Positions 18,375 through 26,960 are shown, counted from the first letter of the stretch. The stretch: 64,000 nucleotides of DNA from Fervidicoccaceae archaeon (GCA_038734945.1 JAVYOA010000002.1:124001-188000); one strand, 5' to 3'. Numbers and translations: made by a program. The notes: generated by a model from the letters alone, not told the origin.

Positions 18375-19100
18375 CTATTTCCTATCACCTCTTCTTGCTT
18401 TTTCCTCACGTATGAATTCCAAGATATTAGAGATGCCGATCACAGATATGTCAGAAGAATCGATCTTTTTCAACGCTAATATAGCTATGTCCTCCAGAAT
18501 GGGATCTTTTCCATACAGCCAAATTCTGCCGTTGTTTCCAACGAAGATGCTGGTTTCGGTTTCTTTAGCGATCAATTCTACAAGGGTTCTTTTTCTAAAT
18601 AGGAGTAAATTTGCTACTCTAGACGAGAGCTCAATGACCTTTCCTTGGGTAATTTTGCCGAGTCCCTTTCCTCTCATTGTGAGGACGGGATCTCTTAGTC
18701 TGTCAAAAGCAAGAACTCTTAGGAGAACGTGATCCCCTATGCTTAGGAACTTTCTCAATGTATCCACTGTTGCTTGAGTCTGCCTGAGAAGGGTCTCACC
18801 AACTGGAAGCTGCCCCTCATAGGGGCTATTTATGTCCACAGTCCAATATGTGGGACCAACATCGGTTATCAGTCCTACTACCATGTCATTCGGCTTCGGA
18901 ATGTAAGCATGTTCCATGGGAATTAAGTAAACTTTGTCTTCCTTTATCTCTGCCAAGCCAATAATGCTTGAATAGTATTTGTTTCCTTCCTTGTATAGAT
19001 AAACGCTGTTAGTTTCTATTTTTCCCTCAGCTATTAAATCTCCGGGAAGCACGATATCCCTCTGTTGTATGTAAAACACTGGCCTCGGAATTTCACTCAA
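18375..19100 (-). CDS. rrp4: Exosome complex RNA-binding subunit Rrp4
   Basis: A 241-residue cap subunit with an N-terminal beta domain ([15 protein letters not shown]), an S1 RNA-binding domain ([26 protein letters not shown], given by its ends) and a C-terminal KH-like domain with [13 protein letters not shown] in place of a GxxG loop. It sits on top of the Rrp41-Rrp42 ring and recruits RNA. The TTG at 19100 overlaps the SBDS stop; GGTG seven bases upstream in the SBDS coding region supports it. Confidence 0.95.
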   Translation of the reverse strand: MSEIPRPVFYIQQRDIVLPGDLIAEGKIETNSVYLYKEGNKYYSSIIGLAEIKEDKVYLIPMEHAYIPKPNDMVVGLITDVGPTYWTVDINSPYEGQLPVGETLLRQTQATVDTLRKFLSIGDHVLLRVLAFDRLRDPVLTMRGKGLGKITQGKVIELSSRVANLLLFRKRTLVELIAKETETSIFVGNNGRIWLYGKDPILEDIAILALKKIDSSDISVIGISNILEFIREEKARRGDRK

Positions 19101-19791
19101 CTTTCAACACCTTTACGCTAACTTCTCCTTTTGTGAGTTTATTTAGCTTGTCTATAACCTCCTCCTGTAGTCCAGCTGGAATTTCCAGCTCGATCAGTAC
19201 ACTGCCGTCATTTTTCCAATCGACCTTGTGAGTTATTCCCAGGCTCTTTGCTTCACTGAATGCTCTGCTGGAATGCTCGGGGGGTATCGTAATCTCGAGA
19301 ATGGCCCTTGCCATTTTTATTGGCATGAGCCTCGAGATCGCTTTAACAACAGCTATGGCCTGCTCTTCAACGGATTTGTAGATATCTATTCCAATTCTTG
19401 CTTCCTCCATTGCCTTCTCAATTCTCTGCGGCGGAATGGGGAGCTTTGTTTTTGGATCGATGGCATTTCTGGATATGTAAGTTACTATTAGTTTCTTCTT
19501 CGATTCAAGCATTTTCCTTCTCTGCTCGGTAGTAAGCTGGAGCTCTCCTTCCTTCAATATCTTCTCTGCTACAGTCTTGAAATCCTCTGTGCCAAAAACT
19601 GATTTTATGTCCTCAGGAGAGGCTTTTAGACCCTTCCTAACGTCCTTATAGATGAATTCGCTCTTGACTACTTCCTCAATGCCTGGTTTTCCGCTCTCTC
19701 TATATTGGAAAGCGAGATTGGGGTCGACTAATATTTCGAAGTGCTTTCCCTTGTGATCATATTTTGCTACAATATATTCTTTTGAGGACAT
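19093..19791 (-). CDS. sdo1: Ribosome maturation protein SBDS homologue
   Basis: A 232-residue protein with the three SBDS domains: the N-terminal FYSH domain ([19 protein letters not shown]), a central three-helix domain ([20 protein letters not shown]) and a C-terminal ferredoxin-like domain ([24 protein letters not shown], given by its ends). With elongation-factor-like GTPases it releases the anti-association factor IF6 from new 50S subunits. It is the first gene of the exosome operon and diverges from eS24; the start is close to a GGAG with very short spacing. Confidence 0.95.
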   Translation of the reverse strand: MSSKEYIVAKYDHKGKHFEILVDPNLAFQYRESGKPGIEEVVKSEFIYKDVRKGLKASPEDIKSVFGTEDFKTVAEKILKEGELQLTTEQRRKMLESKKKLIVTYISRNAIDPKTKLPIPPQRIEKAMEEARIGIDIYKSVEEQAIAVVKAISRLMPIKMARAILEITIPPEHSSRAFSEAKSLGITHKVDWKNDGSVLIELEIPAGLQEEVIDKLNKLTKGEVSVKVLKVE

Positions 19792-19931
19792 CTCCTTTCA
19801 CTTCAGCTCTTTTTCTAGGTTATTTATTACTAATATCTTTGCTTGTTTCACGTACATTATGAATTTCAATTTTTTCCTTTTAAAGAAATTTAGAGAGAAG
19901 TTCCAACTTACAGCACAAACAAAAAGAAAGA

Positions 19932-19938
19932 TTATAAA
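19932..19938 (+). promoter_or_regulatory. TATA box upstream of eS24
   Basis: TTATAAA about 50 bases before the eS24 start, in the 196-base divergent gap between SBDS (minus) and eS24 (plus). Transcription would begin near 19960, leaving a leader of about 25 bases with GAGAGG just before the ATG. The minus-strand half of this gap is AT-rich but no single TATA box stands out for SBDS. Confidence 0.45.
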
Positions 19939-19987
19939 CTGTTGAGTTTGTAGAATATAGCAGGTTCAGAATGAGGCTGAGAGGGCA

Positions 19988-20350
19988 ATGTCTTCAATTG
20001 CTCGAAGTGGCAAGCTAATAGATCTAGAAGACGGTATTACGCTTGAAGTGCTGGAGGAAAGGGAAAATTTCTTGATAGGAAGGAAAGAAATAGAGGGGAT
20101 TGTTTATCATGGAGGCAAGGGAACCCCAGCTATTCCTTCACTCAGGGAGAAGATTTCCAAGAAGCTCGGCGTAGATTTGAAACAAACATACATACGATCA
20201 CTTAAAACAGAGTATGGTGCTGCTAGGAGTAGGATCCTCCTTCATATTTACAAAGCACCCAAGCTTGCCAGCGAATATGAGCCAAAACACATAATTGAGA
20301 GGAATAAAACACTCCAGGAGGAAATAGAAGAAGCGGAAAAGAGGGGATAA
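19988..20350 (+). CDS. rps24e: Ribosomal protein eS24
   Basis: A 120-residue small-subunit protein. The core LEERENFLIGRKEIEGIVYHGGKGTPAIPSLREKISK (given by its ends, about residues 22-58) and the KTEYGAARSRILLHIY segment are typical of eS24. It is followed after four bases by eS31, then kae1 and bud32, an order shared with many archaea. The C-terminal tail is a charged helix. Confidence 0.96.
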   Translation: MSSIARSGKLIDLEDGITLEVLEERENFLIGRKEIEGIVYHGGKGTPAIPSLREKISKKLGVDLKQTYIRSLKTEYGAARSRILLHIYKAPKLASEYEPKHIIERNKTLQEEIEEAEKRG

Positions 20351-20354
20351 TTTC

Positions 20355-20525
20355 TTGGCCGAGATTCACAATCTCTATGAATTCGACTACAAAACTGGAA
20401 AAATTAGGCTGAAAAACAGGAAATGTCCAAGATGTGGAGGCATAATGGCTTTCCACAGGGAGCCAGTCCAAAGGTGGTATTGTGGAGCATGTGGCTACAC
20501 GGAATTCTCAACGGGAGAAAGGTGA
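20355..20525 (+). CDS. rps27ae: Ribosomal protein eS31 (S27Ae), short zinc-ribbon protein
   Basis: A 56-residue protein starting at a TTG four bases after the eS24 stop, with GAGGGGAT in the last eS24 codons as ribosome binding site. Two zinc-binding pairs are present (NRKCPRCGG with cysteines 24 and 27, WYCGACGYTEF with 43 and 46), the standard eS31 layout; the eukaryotic protein is fused to ubiquitin, the archaeal one is not. Its TGA overlaps the GTG start of kae1. Easily missed because of its size. Confidence 0.92.
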   Translation: MAEIHNLYEFDYKTGKIRLKNRKCPRCGGIMAFHREPVQRWYCGACGYTEFSTGER

Positions 20526-21526
20526 GGGTTTTAGGAATAGAGTCAACAGCACATACTCTTGGAATCGGAATTGCGCAGAATTACCCTCCATATATTTTGT
20601 CAAATGAAAAAAGCAAATATGAACCTGTCTTAGGAGGAATTCATCCCAGAGAAGCTTCAAGAAATCATGCTGAAAAGATAGGTGAAGTTCTAAAGAGCGC
20701 CCTCAATAAGGCAAATCTAACGATAAAAGACATTGATGCAATAGCGGTTGCCCTGGGGCCAGGAATGGGGCCATGCTTGAGAGTTGGTGCTACAGCAGCG
20801 CGAGCCCTAGCTTCCTATTATGATAAAAAGCTGGTTCCTGTGAACCATAGTATAGCACATATAGAGATTGGCAATCTTTTATCCGGATTCGAAGACCCAT
20901 TAATCATCTATGTTTCTGGGGGAAACACGAGCATAGTAGCTTACGGACAGAAGAGATATAGAGTTTTTGGAGAGACGCAGGATATAGCTCTTGGAAATCT
21001 AAGAGATGTATTTGCAAGAGAAGCGGGAATTGCTCCACCTTACATAGTAAATGGATGGCATGCTCTCGATCTCTGTGCAAGAAGGTCTCAAACCAAGGAG
21101 ATACTAGATCTGCCCTACATAGTAAAGGGGCAGGATGTATCCTATGCAGGTCTATTGACTTCCGCTCTGAAGAAACTAAGGGAGGGCTATAAGCTGGAAG
21201 ATATCTGCTATTCTGTTGTTGAAATAAGCTTTTCAATGATTACGGAAGTTGCGGAGAGGGGCCTCGCACATACCAGGAAACAGGAAGTGCTTCTGACTGG
21301 AGGTGTATCGGCAAGCCAAATACTGGATGAAAAGGTCAAGCTCATGGCTGAAAGTCACGGTGCAAGGTACTATAACGTACCACCAGCTTATGCTGGAGAC
21401 AATGGAGCAATGATAGCTTGGACAGGAGTTCTTGCATATCTCAGCGGAGTTTCAATAGATCCGCGAGAAGCAACTATCGATCAGCGATGGAGAATAGAAG
21501 AGGTAGAGATTCCTTGGAGAAACTGA
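20522..21526 (+). CDS. kae1: tRNA N6-threonylcarbamoyladenosine synthase Kae1 (KEOPS catalytic subunit)
   Basis: A 334-residue ASKHA-fold enzyme that transfers the threonylcarbamoyl group to A37 of ANN-decoding tRNAs. Motifs are GIESTAHTLGIG at the N-terminus, HPREASRNHAEKIGEVL with the metal-binding histidine region, NHSIAHIEIG, SGGNTSIVAYG and LLTGGVSASQ near the end. I set the start at the GTG at 20522, overlapping the eS31 stop, because the family begins with VLGIEST; longer readings extend into eS31. Its partner Bud32 follows with a 13-base overlap. Confidence 0.96.
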   Translation: MRVLGIESTAHTLGIGIAQNYPPYILSNEKSKYEPVLGGIHPREASRNHAEKIGEVLKSALNKANLTIKDIDAIAVALGPGMGPCLRVGATAARALASYYDKKLVPVNHSIAHIEIGNLLSGFEDPLIIYVSGGNTSIVAYGQKRYRVFGETQDIALGNLRDVFAREAGIAPPYIVNGWHALDLCARRSQTKEILDLPYIVKGQDVSYAGLLTSALKKLREGYKLEDICYSVVEISFSMITEVAERGLAHTRKQEVLLTGGVSASQILDEKVKLMAESHGARYYNVPPAYAGDNGAMIAWTGVLAYLSGVSIDPREATIDQRWRIEEVEIPWRN

Positions 21527-22170
21527 AGATTGCCCCCCTATCATGGGGAGCAGAATCCAACTTATACCTGGGACATTATTTAGGAAGAAAGGTTGTGGTG
21601 AAGGAGAGAATCAGGAAACCCTACATGCCACCAAAGCTATCAGAAAGGTTAGTTAGAGAGAGAACAATTTCCGAGGCCAGAATATTATGGGAGGCAAATT
21701 TGATAGGTGTAAAGGCTCCTCTTCCTCTAAAGGTGGAACCTGAAGCCGGAGTAATAATAATGAGCTACATAGAGGGGAAACTGCTGAGAGATATGATTTT
21801 CGCTGGAGAAAACGAACAGCTAATCAGGGAAATAATGAGAATTGTAGGAGAATATGTTGCGAAGCTCCACAATTTTCATATAATACATGGCGATCTCACA
21901 ACTTCAAACATCATCTATAAGACTGAAGCAGGTCCATTCATAATTGACTTCGGGCTAAGCTTCCGTTCAAAACGAGTTGAAGATAAGGCAATGGATTTAA
22001 GAGTTTTGGAGAGAGCCGTTGAGAGCACCCATCCTGAGCATAAAGATGAGCTAATGCCCCTTTTCTATGAGAAATATTTTTCGGAAGTAAATGAGAGTGA
22101 ATTGATTGGGAAAAGCTTGGAAGAAATTAGACTTAGAGGAAGATATATAAAGGAGAGGCAGAAGCAATGA
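21514..22170 (+). CDS. bud32: KEOPS complex kinase/ATPase Bud32
   Basis: A 218-residue atypical small kinase. The glycine-poor ATP loop and invariant lysine (KVVVKERIRKPY), the catalytic loop IIHGDLTTSNII and the DFG motif in IIDFGLSF are visible. Bud32 supports Kae1 by ATP hydrolysis in the t6A pathway. The TTG at 21514 has AGGTAGAG five bases upstream and gives the usual length; an ATG at 21487 would enlarge the overlap with kae1. In several archaea kae1 and bud32 are one fused gene; here they overlap but are separate frames. Confidence 0.93.
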   Translation: MEKLKIAPLSWGAESNLYLGHYLGRKVVVKERIRKPYMPPKLSERLVRERTISEARILWEANLIGVKAPLPLKVEPEAGVIIMSYIEGKLLRDMIFAGENEQLIREIMRIVGEYVAKLHNFHIIHGDLTTSNIIYKTEAGPFIIDFGLSFRSKRVEDKAMDLRVLERAVESTHPEHKDELMPLFYEKYFSEVNESELIGKSLEEIRLRGRYIKERQKQ

Positions 22171-22724
22171 GGCTGTTTATCCTAACACACAACGATTCGA
22201 AATTCTCCGAGATCGCTGAGGTTCTACTAGAATATGGAATTGAAGCTATTCAGCTTAGAAAGAAAAAGTTCGAGATTCAGGCAGATGAAGTTTCTGAAAT
22301 AGCTTTCAGAGCAGCAGAGCACGAGTGCAGAGAGCTCAACACTCCCATAGCTGTAGATGATACAGCACTATATATAGAGGCTTTGAGGGGATTTCCTGGG
22401 CCCTATGCAGAATATGTTTTTAGAACAATAGGTATTTCAGGTATCTTGAAGCTGATGGAAGGGAAAAATAATAGAAAAGCACGCTTCGTTACTGCTGTAG
22501 CATATTGCAATGGAAGATCTGTGAGGGTTTTTGAGGGGATCCTTGAAGGAACTATATCTGATGAAGCTAGAGGTGAGTTTGGTTTTGGATTCGATCCAAT
22601 TTTTATCCCCGAAGGTAGTTTAAAGACTCTTGCAGAAATGACCATAGCGGAAAAAAACATGATCAGTCATAGGGCTGTAGCTTTTAGAAAGCTTGCTGAA
22701 TGGCTAAATAATAATAAAGAATAA
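22167..22724 (+). CDS. rdgB: XTP/dITP diphosphatase (Ham1/RdgB family)
   Basis: A 185-residue house-cleaning pyrophosphatase that removes ITP and XTP from the nucleotide pool. Motifs are LTHNDSKFSEIAEVL at the start (family form T.N..K..E), AVDDTALYIEALRGFPGPYAEYV, GFGFDPIFIP and ISHRAVAFRKL. The second motif has DDTAL where most homologues have DDSGL, a common archaeal variant. ATGA overlap with bud32. Last gene of the plus-strand group. Confidence 0.94.
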   Translation: MRLFILTHNDSKFSEIAEVLLEYGIEAIQLRKKKFEIQADEVSEIAFRAAEHECRELNTPIAVDDTALYIEALRGFPGPYAEYVFRTIGISGILKLMEGKNNRKARFVTAVAYCNGRSVRVFEGILEGTISDEARGEFGFGFDPIFIPEGSLKTLAEMTIAEKNMISHRAVAFRKLAEWLNNNKE

Positions 22725-22742
22725 AATTCTCAGTTTTTCTTG

Positions 22743-22805
22743 AGCAATGATGATGGAAACCTCTTGACCGACATTAGGAATGACGAGGGTCTTGAGTTCT
22801 GAGCT
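22743..22805 (+). ncRNA. C/D box small guide RNA
   Basis: The 79-base gap between rdgB and the convergent transporter contains every element of an archaeal C/D box sRNA on the plus strand: box C ATGATGA (22747-22753), box D' CCGA (22768-22771), box C' ATGACGA (22780-22786) and box D CTGA (22799-22802). AGC before box C pairs with GCT after box D, closing the kink-turn. The guides are about 14 bases (22754-22767) and 12 bases (22787-22798). By the N+5 rule they would direct 2'-O-methylation of the fifth target base, Gm in UCAAG and Cm in AACUC contexts; I cannot place the targets. Box D' is non-canonical by one base. The 3' end overlaps, antisense, the stop codon of the transporter gene. Confidence 0.75.
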
Positions 22806-24210
22806 ACTTGTGGGGCATAAGCCCCATCTGCATGTATAGTAGGAAGAAAGCTATGAAGAACGTGATTGCTGATATTGGTATCCCCAGTTTTATCCATTTT
22901 ATCATGCTTAGCTCCCCTATATGTTCTCCTCTCTTTTTCATTTTTTCCAGATATCCGGCCATAACTATGTTGGCAGTTGAGCCAATTATAGTTGCATTCC
23001 CCCAATATGTTCCAGAAATCAAGGAGATCCACCATATAGGAAAAGTATTCAAGGTGCCAACCATCGAATTGACTATTGGTATTGCAATGGATACAGCAAG
23101 GACGTTGTCCATTACAGAAGTTATTCCTCCAACAATTGCGCTTATTAAAAGCATTAGGTATATTATGTTTCCCTGAGTGACCTGCTCAACTTTTTCAACA
23201 ATTATATTGGAAATACCTGTGTATTGGATTGTCCCCACGCTGGCAAATAGAAGCAGGAAATAGACCAGCGTCCACCAGTCAACTCTTCTCTCGACTAGAT
23301 CTACGGCCTTCTCATGCTCAATGAACAGCGCTACTCCTGCTCCAAGCATAGCAACAGCAAGGAGAAGAGAGTTCTTCGGAAGATTGAAGTAGGCTTCTAG
23401 ATGGTGATGAAGAATAAGACCAATGAGAACAGCAAGAAATAATGCGGTAGGAGTGTTTAGTTCTTTCTTATATTTTGCTAGCTCTTCAAGACCTCGCAGT
23501 TCTTCTTCATCGTGCTTCTTCTTTTTTGCAAGTTCCTTTTCCTCTCTGAAGTAGAATTCACCTATCAAAACAACCACAGCTACACTCACAAGGGCAATTG
23601 GAAAGGACCATCTTATGAAATCAAAAAATGTCAGTCCAGCTCTGAAGGCGATCAGCACACCAATTGGATTGCCTACAACAGTTGCGCTGCTGCCTATATT
23701 CGTTGTGAAGACTTCGAATATTGATATTGGCAGAGGATCTATGTTGTAATACTTGCAGACTCTTATGGTCAAAGCCAAAGTTATCAGAATGCTAGTTACT
23801 TCATCTACCAGCGCAGCAAGTATGAACGAGGATAGCAAAATTGAGGCAAAAACAAAACTAGGCCTATTAATCAGAGAGTATATCATTTTAGCTGTTATCC
23901 AGTCGAAGAATTTTCTTTCCTCCAGAAATCCGACAATTATCATCATTGAAATCAGGAATATAATCACATCAATATTGGAGAATTGAATTACATGGGGAAT
24001 ATCTATAACATCTGTAAAGAGGAGAAGAGAAACGCCTGCAAATGCGAAGGCTACTCTGAAGCTCCAGAAAGTGAATGATCCTCCTATGAACATTGCTAAT
24101 GCTGTGAGGCTGACAACTTGCTTCAAATTCAGACCTGAAACCAGCGCGAGTAGGAAGACTAGTAGAATAACGGCAACTAGACCTATCACTTTAGTTCTAG
24201 TCGACGGCAT
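22804..24210 (-). CDS. Ion transporter of the ArsB/NhaD/SLC13-type superfamily
   Basis: A 468-residue membrane protein with about 11-12 helices. The pattern of two inverted halves with TTNIGSSATVVGNPIGVLIA in the first and GTYWGNATIIGSTANIVMAG in the second (both asparagine/glycine-rich re-entrant loops) is typical of the ion transporter superfamily containing arsenite permease ArsB, the sodium/proton antiporter NhaD and the P protein. The substrate cannot be settled; sodium/proton exchange is plausible. A basic loop between the halves (EEKELAKKKKHDEEEL) faces the cytoplasm. The ATG at 24210 is preceded by a partial GAGTTGAT. Confidence 0.8.
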   Translation of the reverse strand: MPSTRTKVIGLVAVILLVFLLALVSGLNLKQVVSLTALAMFIGGSFTFWSFRVAFAFAGVSLLLFTDVIDIPHVIQFSNIDVIIFLISMMIIVGFLEERKFFDWITAKMIYSLINRPSFVFASILLSSFILAALVDEVTSILITLALTIRVCKYYNIDPLPISIFEVFTTNIGSSATVVGNPIGVLIAFRAGLTFFDFIRWSFPIALVSVAVVVLIGEFYFREEKELAKKKKHDEEELRGLEELAKYKKELNTPTALFLAVLIGLILHHHLEAYFNLPKNSLLLAVAMLGAGVALFIEHEKAVDLVERRVDWWTLVYFLLLFASVGTIQYTGISNIIVEKVEQVTQGNIIYLMLLISAIVGGITSVMDNVLAVSIAIPIVNSMVGTLNTFPIWWISLISGTYWGNATIIGSTANIVMAGYLEKMKKRGEHIGELSMIKWIKLGIPISAITFFIAFFLLYMQMGLMPHK

Positions 24211-24327
24211 CGAAATCAACTCGCATTAAAAAAAAGAAATTGTAATCTTTTATATATGTTTTTTCATAATAAAGGTTTAATCATAAAAAATAATAAATAA
24301 TAAAACTAAAATTTTACAATTCGAAGG

Positions 24328-24402
24328 TGGGCCCGCGGGGATTCGAACCCCGGACCTCCCGGTTATCAGCCGGGCGCTCCAACCAGGCTGAGCTACGGGC
24401 CC
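24328..24402 (-). tRNA. tRNA-Ile (anticodon GAT)
   Basis: A 75-base cloverleaf on the minus strand. The acceptor stem GGGCCCG pairs with CGGGCCC, the D stem is GCTC/GAGC, the anticodon stem CCCGG/CCGGG encloses CTGATAA with anticodon GAT (complement at 24365-24367), and the T arm CGGGG-TTCGAAT-CCCCG is perfect. There is no intron, and CCA is not encoded after the discriminator A. GC-rich stems fit a hyperthermophile. As an ANN-decoding tRNA it is a substrate of the KEOPS t6A pathway encoded nearby. Confidence 0.97.
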
Positions 24403-24430
24403 GCATCAGGAATTATTGACTGAATTTTAA

Positions 24431-24440
24431 GTTTTAAAGC
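24431..24440 (-). promoter_or_regulatory. Likely TATA box of tRNA-Ile
   Basis: GCTTTAAAAC on the minus strand about 30 bases before the 5' end of the tRNA, at the spacing expected for an archaeal TATA box with a very short leader. The surrounding sequence is AT-rich, so the exact element is approximate. Confidence 0.45.
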
Positions 24441-24582
24441 TTTTTCATTAAACAGTTCTTTTATAGTTTTTCGATTTCATTGATTGTCATGATAATAAGC
24501 ATGGTTATTTGGAGGAAAGTTCCTAAATGTGTTAACCTTTTTAATTTCTGTTTTTATTGTTATGATTTAAAGGGTGTTGAAA

Positions 24583-24849
24583 ATGAGCGCTCAGGGAAAT
24601 GAGGAGAAAATAAAAAGTGCAATAATGATGCTCACTAAAATAGTCAACGATGCTAGTGTCCCAAGGAACATTAGGAGAGTCGCCACTGAGGCGATCAATC
24701 AGTTGAGTGTGAAGAACCTAAGTGCTGGAGTAAGAGCAGCCAACGCCATACATGTGCTAGATGAGATCAGCCAGGATCCGAACATGCCCGTGCATACGAG
24801 AATAGCTATTTGGAATATTGTTAGCTTGCTAGAAAACGTTAGAGATTGA
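24583..24849 (+). CDS. UPF0147 family protein
   Basis: An 88-residue, all-helical protein of the archaeal UPF0147 family ([30 protein letters not shown]... layout, about residues 9-40, then [25 protein letters not shown]). Function unknown; the repeated helix pairs resemble small HEAT-like bundles. The ATG at 24583 follows GGGTG at six bases. It is transcribed alone, diverging from the tRNA gene and converging with etfA. Confidence 0.88.
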   Translation: MSAQGNEEKIKSAIMMLTKIVNDASVPRNIRRVATEAINQLSVKNLSAGVRAANAIHVLDEISQDPNMPVHTRIAIWNIVSLLENVRD

Positions 24850-24882
24850 TAAAAGAGTTTTCAAGATATATGCAGTTCTACC

Positions 24883-25875
24883 TCACTGTTTCTGTTCCTT
24901 TAGCTTTCTGATTTCACTGATCAGCCTGGGAACTATTTCATACAAATCTCCAACTATTAGATAATCGCTGTACTCACCTATTGGAGCAGAAGGATCTATG
25001 TTAATTGAAATCACTGTTCCGCTATCCTTCATTCCAACAACATGCTGAGGACTTCCCGAGATACCTATAGCAATATAGACTTTGGGCTTGACAATGTTTC
25101 CACTGAAGCCAACTTGATGATCCCTGGAAATCCAGTCATCATCTACCAGTGGTCTCGATGCTCCCACAGTCGCTCCAAGCAAGGAAGCAAGCTCGTATAT
25201 CATTTGTAGATCTTCCTTCTTCTTAACACCTCTACCAACAGAGACTATTAGCTCTGCCTCTGAAATGTTGACCTTTTCTCTTTCAAGCTTCTTTAGTACT
25301 TTATATCCTGTCTCTTCAAAGTTGTCGAGATATAATTCAAAGATTTTTCCCATTCTTCCGGGATCACTTTCAAGCGGCTTGAATGTTCTATATCTTACCG
25401 TGCTCATAACAGGCTTTGTTCTTGTGATTATGTAAGCGAATATGTTCCCAGAGAAGGCTGGCCTGACTTGAACTATGTTTCCCTTTTCGTCAACGAAGAG
25501 ATCGGTGCAGTCAGCCGTAAGACCAGTTCTCAGATATGATGACACTCTCGGCGCCAAAGTTCTTCCGCTGTTAGTAGCACCGAACAGAACTGCTTCAGGT
25601 TTTGCTGTTTCAATGATTTTTATTAGGGCATTTCTGTGGGCGATCACGTCAAAGTCTTTTAGTCTCTCATCATCTATCAAATATACGATGTCTGCTCCTC
25701 TGTGTATTAGCTCGTTGGCCTTTTCTTTCACATTCCAGCCCGCGAGGGCTGCCGAAACCAATGTCCCCTTCTTCTCTGCGAGCTCTCTAGCTTTCGCCAA
25801 AAGCTCAAACGTCACAGGGTGTATGACTCCAGCGTGATTTTCAGCATACACCATTATCCCTTTATATTCATCCAT
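24883..25875 (-). CDS. fixB: Electron transfer flavoprotein alpha subunit (EtfA/FixB)
   Basis: A 330-residue protein with the ETF alpha layout: an N-terminal nucleotide-binding-like domain (MVYAENHAGVIHPVTFELLAKA, given by its ends) and a C-terminal FAD domain with SVGRGVKKKEDL, GASRPLVDDDWI, QVGFSGNIVKPKVYIAIGISGSPQH and ISINIDPSAPIGEYSDY. It pairs with EtfB, whose stop is 10 bases upstream; AGGTGAT precedes the ATG. With FixC and FixX encoded divergently, this is most likely the bifurcating type found in FixABCX and not a beta-oxidation ETF. Confidence 0.93.
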   Translation of the reverse strand: MDEYKGIMVYAENHAGVIHPVTFELLAKARELAEKKGTLVSAALAGWNVKEKANELIHRGADIVYLIDDERLKDFDVIAHRNALIKIIETAKPEAVLFGATNSGRTLAPRVSSYLRTGLTADCTDLFVDEKGNIVQVRPAFSGNIFAYIITRTKPVMSTVRYRTFKPLESDPGRMGKIFELYLDNFEETGYKVLKKLEREKVNISEAELIVSVGRGVKKKEDLQMIYELASLLGATVGASRPLVDDDWISRDHQVGFSGNIVKPKVYIAIGISGSPQHVVGMKDSGTVISINIDPSAPIGEYSDYLIVGDLYEIVPRLISEIRKLKEQKQ

Positions 25876-25885
25876 GAGCTATCAC

Positions 25886-26680
25886 CTACAGCATGCCCTC
25901 CTTCTTAAGGATCTCGATTATTTTCTGTATCCCTTCCTCAGGATTCAGAACTTGCTTATTCCTTGTTTTGGGCTTTGGAACTATTATCTTTGAAACAATC
26001 GTTGGAGAACCGCTGAAACCGAACTGTTTTATATCAGCAACGTCGGAAAGATAGTCAGCATTCCAAATTTCTATGTTGGCTTTTTTTGCCCTCAGCTTAT
26101 CCTTCAGCAGTGGAACTCTGGGCTTTGCTGCCTCCTTAGTTACTTGAAGCAGTGTTGGAAAGAATAGCTCGATCTCGTACGGCGATTCCTGTTCTGTTAT
26201 TACTCTAATCTTTTTCTCCTCAACTTCAAGAATCTTGCTGACATAGCTAGCATGGGGGATCCCGAGAAACTCTGCGACCTCGGGAGGAACCTGTGCCGTG
26301 TCTCCATCAACGCTCTTTTCCCCTGATATTATGAGATCGAAGGTACCAAGTTTCTTAATGGCACTGGCCAGCGCATAGGCTGTAGCCAATGTATCTGCTC
26401 CAGCAAATCTCCTATCGGAAAGAAGGATCGCTCTGTCGCACCCTCTTGAAAGGGCCTCTCTCAATGCATCCTGTGCATGAAGCGGGGCCATGCTGATAAC
26501 TGTGACTTGCCCTCCAACTTTCTCCTTGATTTGCACAGCAGCTTCAATTGCGTGAAGATCAAATGGATTTATCTGAAGTTCACTGGATTCTCTCACGATT
26601 GTTCCTTTTTCAACGTCGAACTTTACTTTGTCCATGTCGGGAACGGGCTTCATAAGGACAACTATTTGCAGGGGACGCAA
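25886..26680 (-). CDS. fixA: Electron transfer flavoprotein beta subunit (EtfB/FixA)
   Basis: A 264-residue ETF beta-type protein. It starts VVLMKPVPDMDKVKFDVEKG and has INPFDLHAIEAAVQIKE, DRRFAGADTLATAYALA and SGEKSVDGDTAQVPPEVAEFLGIP, the segments that hold the second flavin in bifurcating ETFs (AMP in simple ETFs). The D/G-rich SVDGDTAQV loop is typical of the bifurcating group, an assignment that needs alignment. The TTG at 26680 has GGTG seven bases upstream and a TATA box near 26714-26722. First gene of the etfBA pair. Confidence 0.93.
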   Translation of the reverse strand: MRPLQIVVLMKPVPDMDKVKFDVEKGTIVRESSELQINPFDLHAIEAAVQIKEKVGGQVTVISMAPLHAQDALREALSRGCDRAILLSDRRFAGADTLATAYALASAIKKLGTFDLIISGEKSVDGDTAQVPPEVAEFLGIPHASYVSKILEVEEKKIRVITEQESPYEIELFFPTLLQVTKEAAKPRVPLLKDKLRAKKANIEIWNADYLSDVADIKQFGFSGSPTIVSKIIVPKPKTRNKQVLNPEEGIQKIIEILKKEGML

Positions 26681-26713
26681 GCTTTAACACCTTTTAAATA
26701 ATTTGAAACTGAC

Positions 26714-26722
26714 TATATAAAA
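26714..26722 (-). promoter_or_regulatory. TATA box of etfBA
   Basis: TTTTATATA-type element on the minus strand (plus strand TATATAAAA), about 35 bases before the etfB TTG. Transcription would start near 26690, just upstream of the GGTG ribosome binding site. It lies in the 280-base divergent regulatory region shared with fixC. Confidence 0.6.
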
Positions 26723-26915
26723 AAGATTATTTTGTTTATCTATTTTTTCAGCAAAAAGTATTTTTTTAGGTTTTTAAAAAACGAGTTCTTCAATTTAGAT
26801 ATTTTTAATTTAACCTTAAAAGTTCTGGTGAAGATTAAATCAGAAAATGGACTTCATTCATGAGGTTACTTTACAGCAAATGAAAGCCTGCCCATTTAGG
26901 ACAAGAAAGAAATCA

Positions 26916-26925
26916 GATATATAAT
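26916..26925 (+). promoter_or_regulatory. TATA box of fixCX
   Basis: GATATATAAT about 36-45 bases before the fixC ATG. Transcription would begin close to 26946-26950. Together with the etfBA element it defines a two-way promoter region; about 190 bases lie between the two TATA boxes, ample for a shared regulator. I saw no clear dyad operator. Confidence 0.6.
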
Positions 26926-26960
26926 GGAATTGTTTTCTAAAAATAGTGTGGGATCTATTA

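Noticed and set aside
20223-20471. Minus-strand open frame across eS24 and eS31.
   Set aside because: Both ribosomal proteins are certain on the plus strand; this is a shadow.
24469-24535. Possible second C/D box RNA before the UPF0147 gene (ATGATAA).
   Set aside because: No CTGA box at the right distance and no pairing ends.
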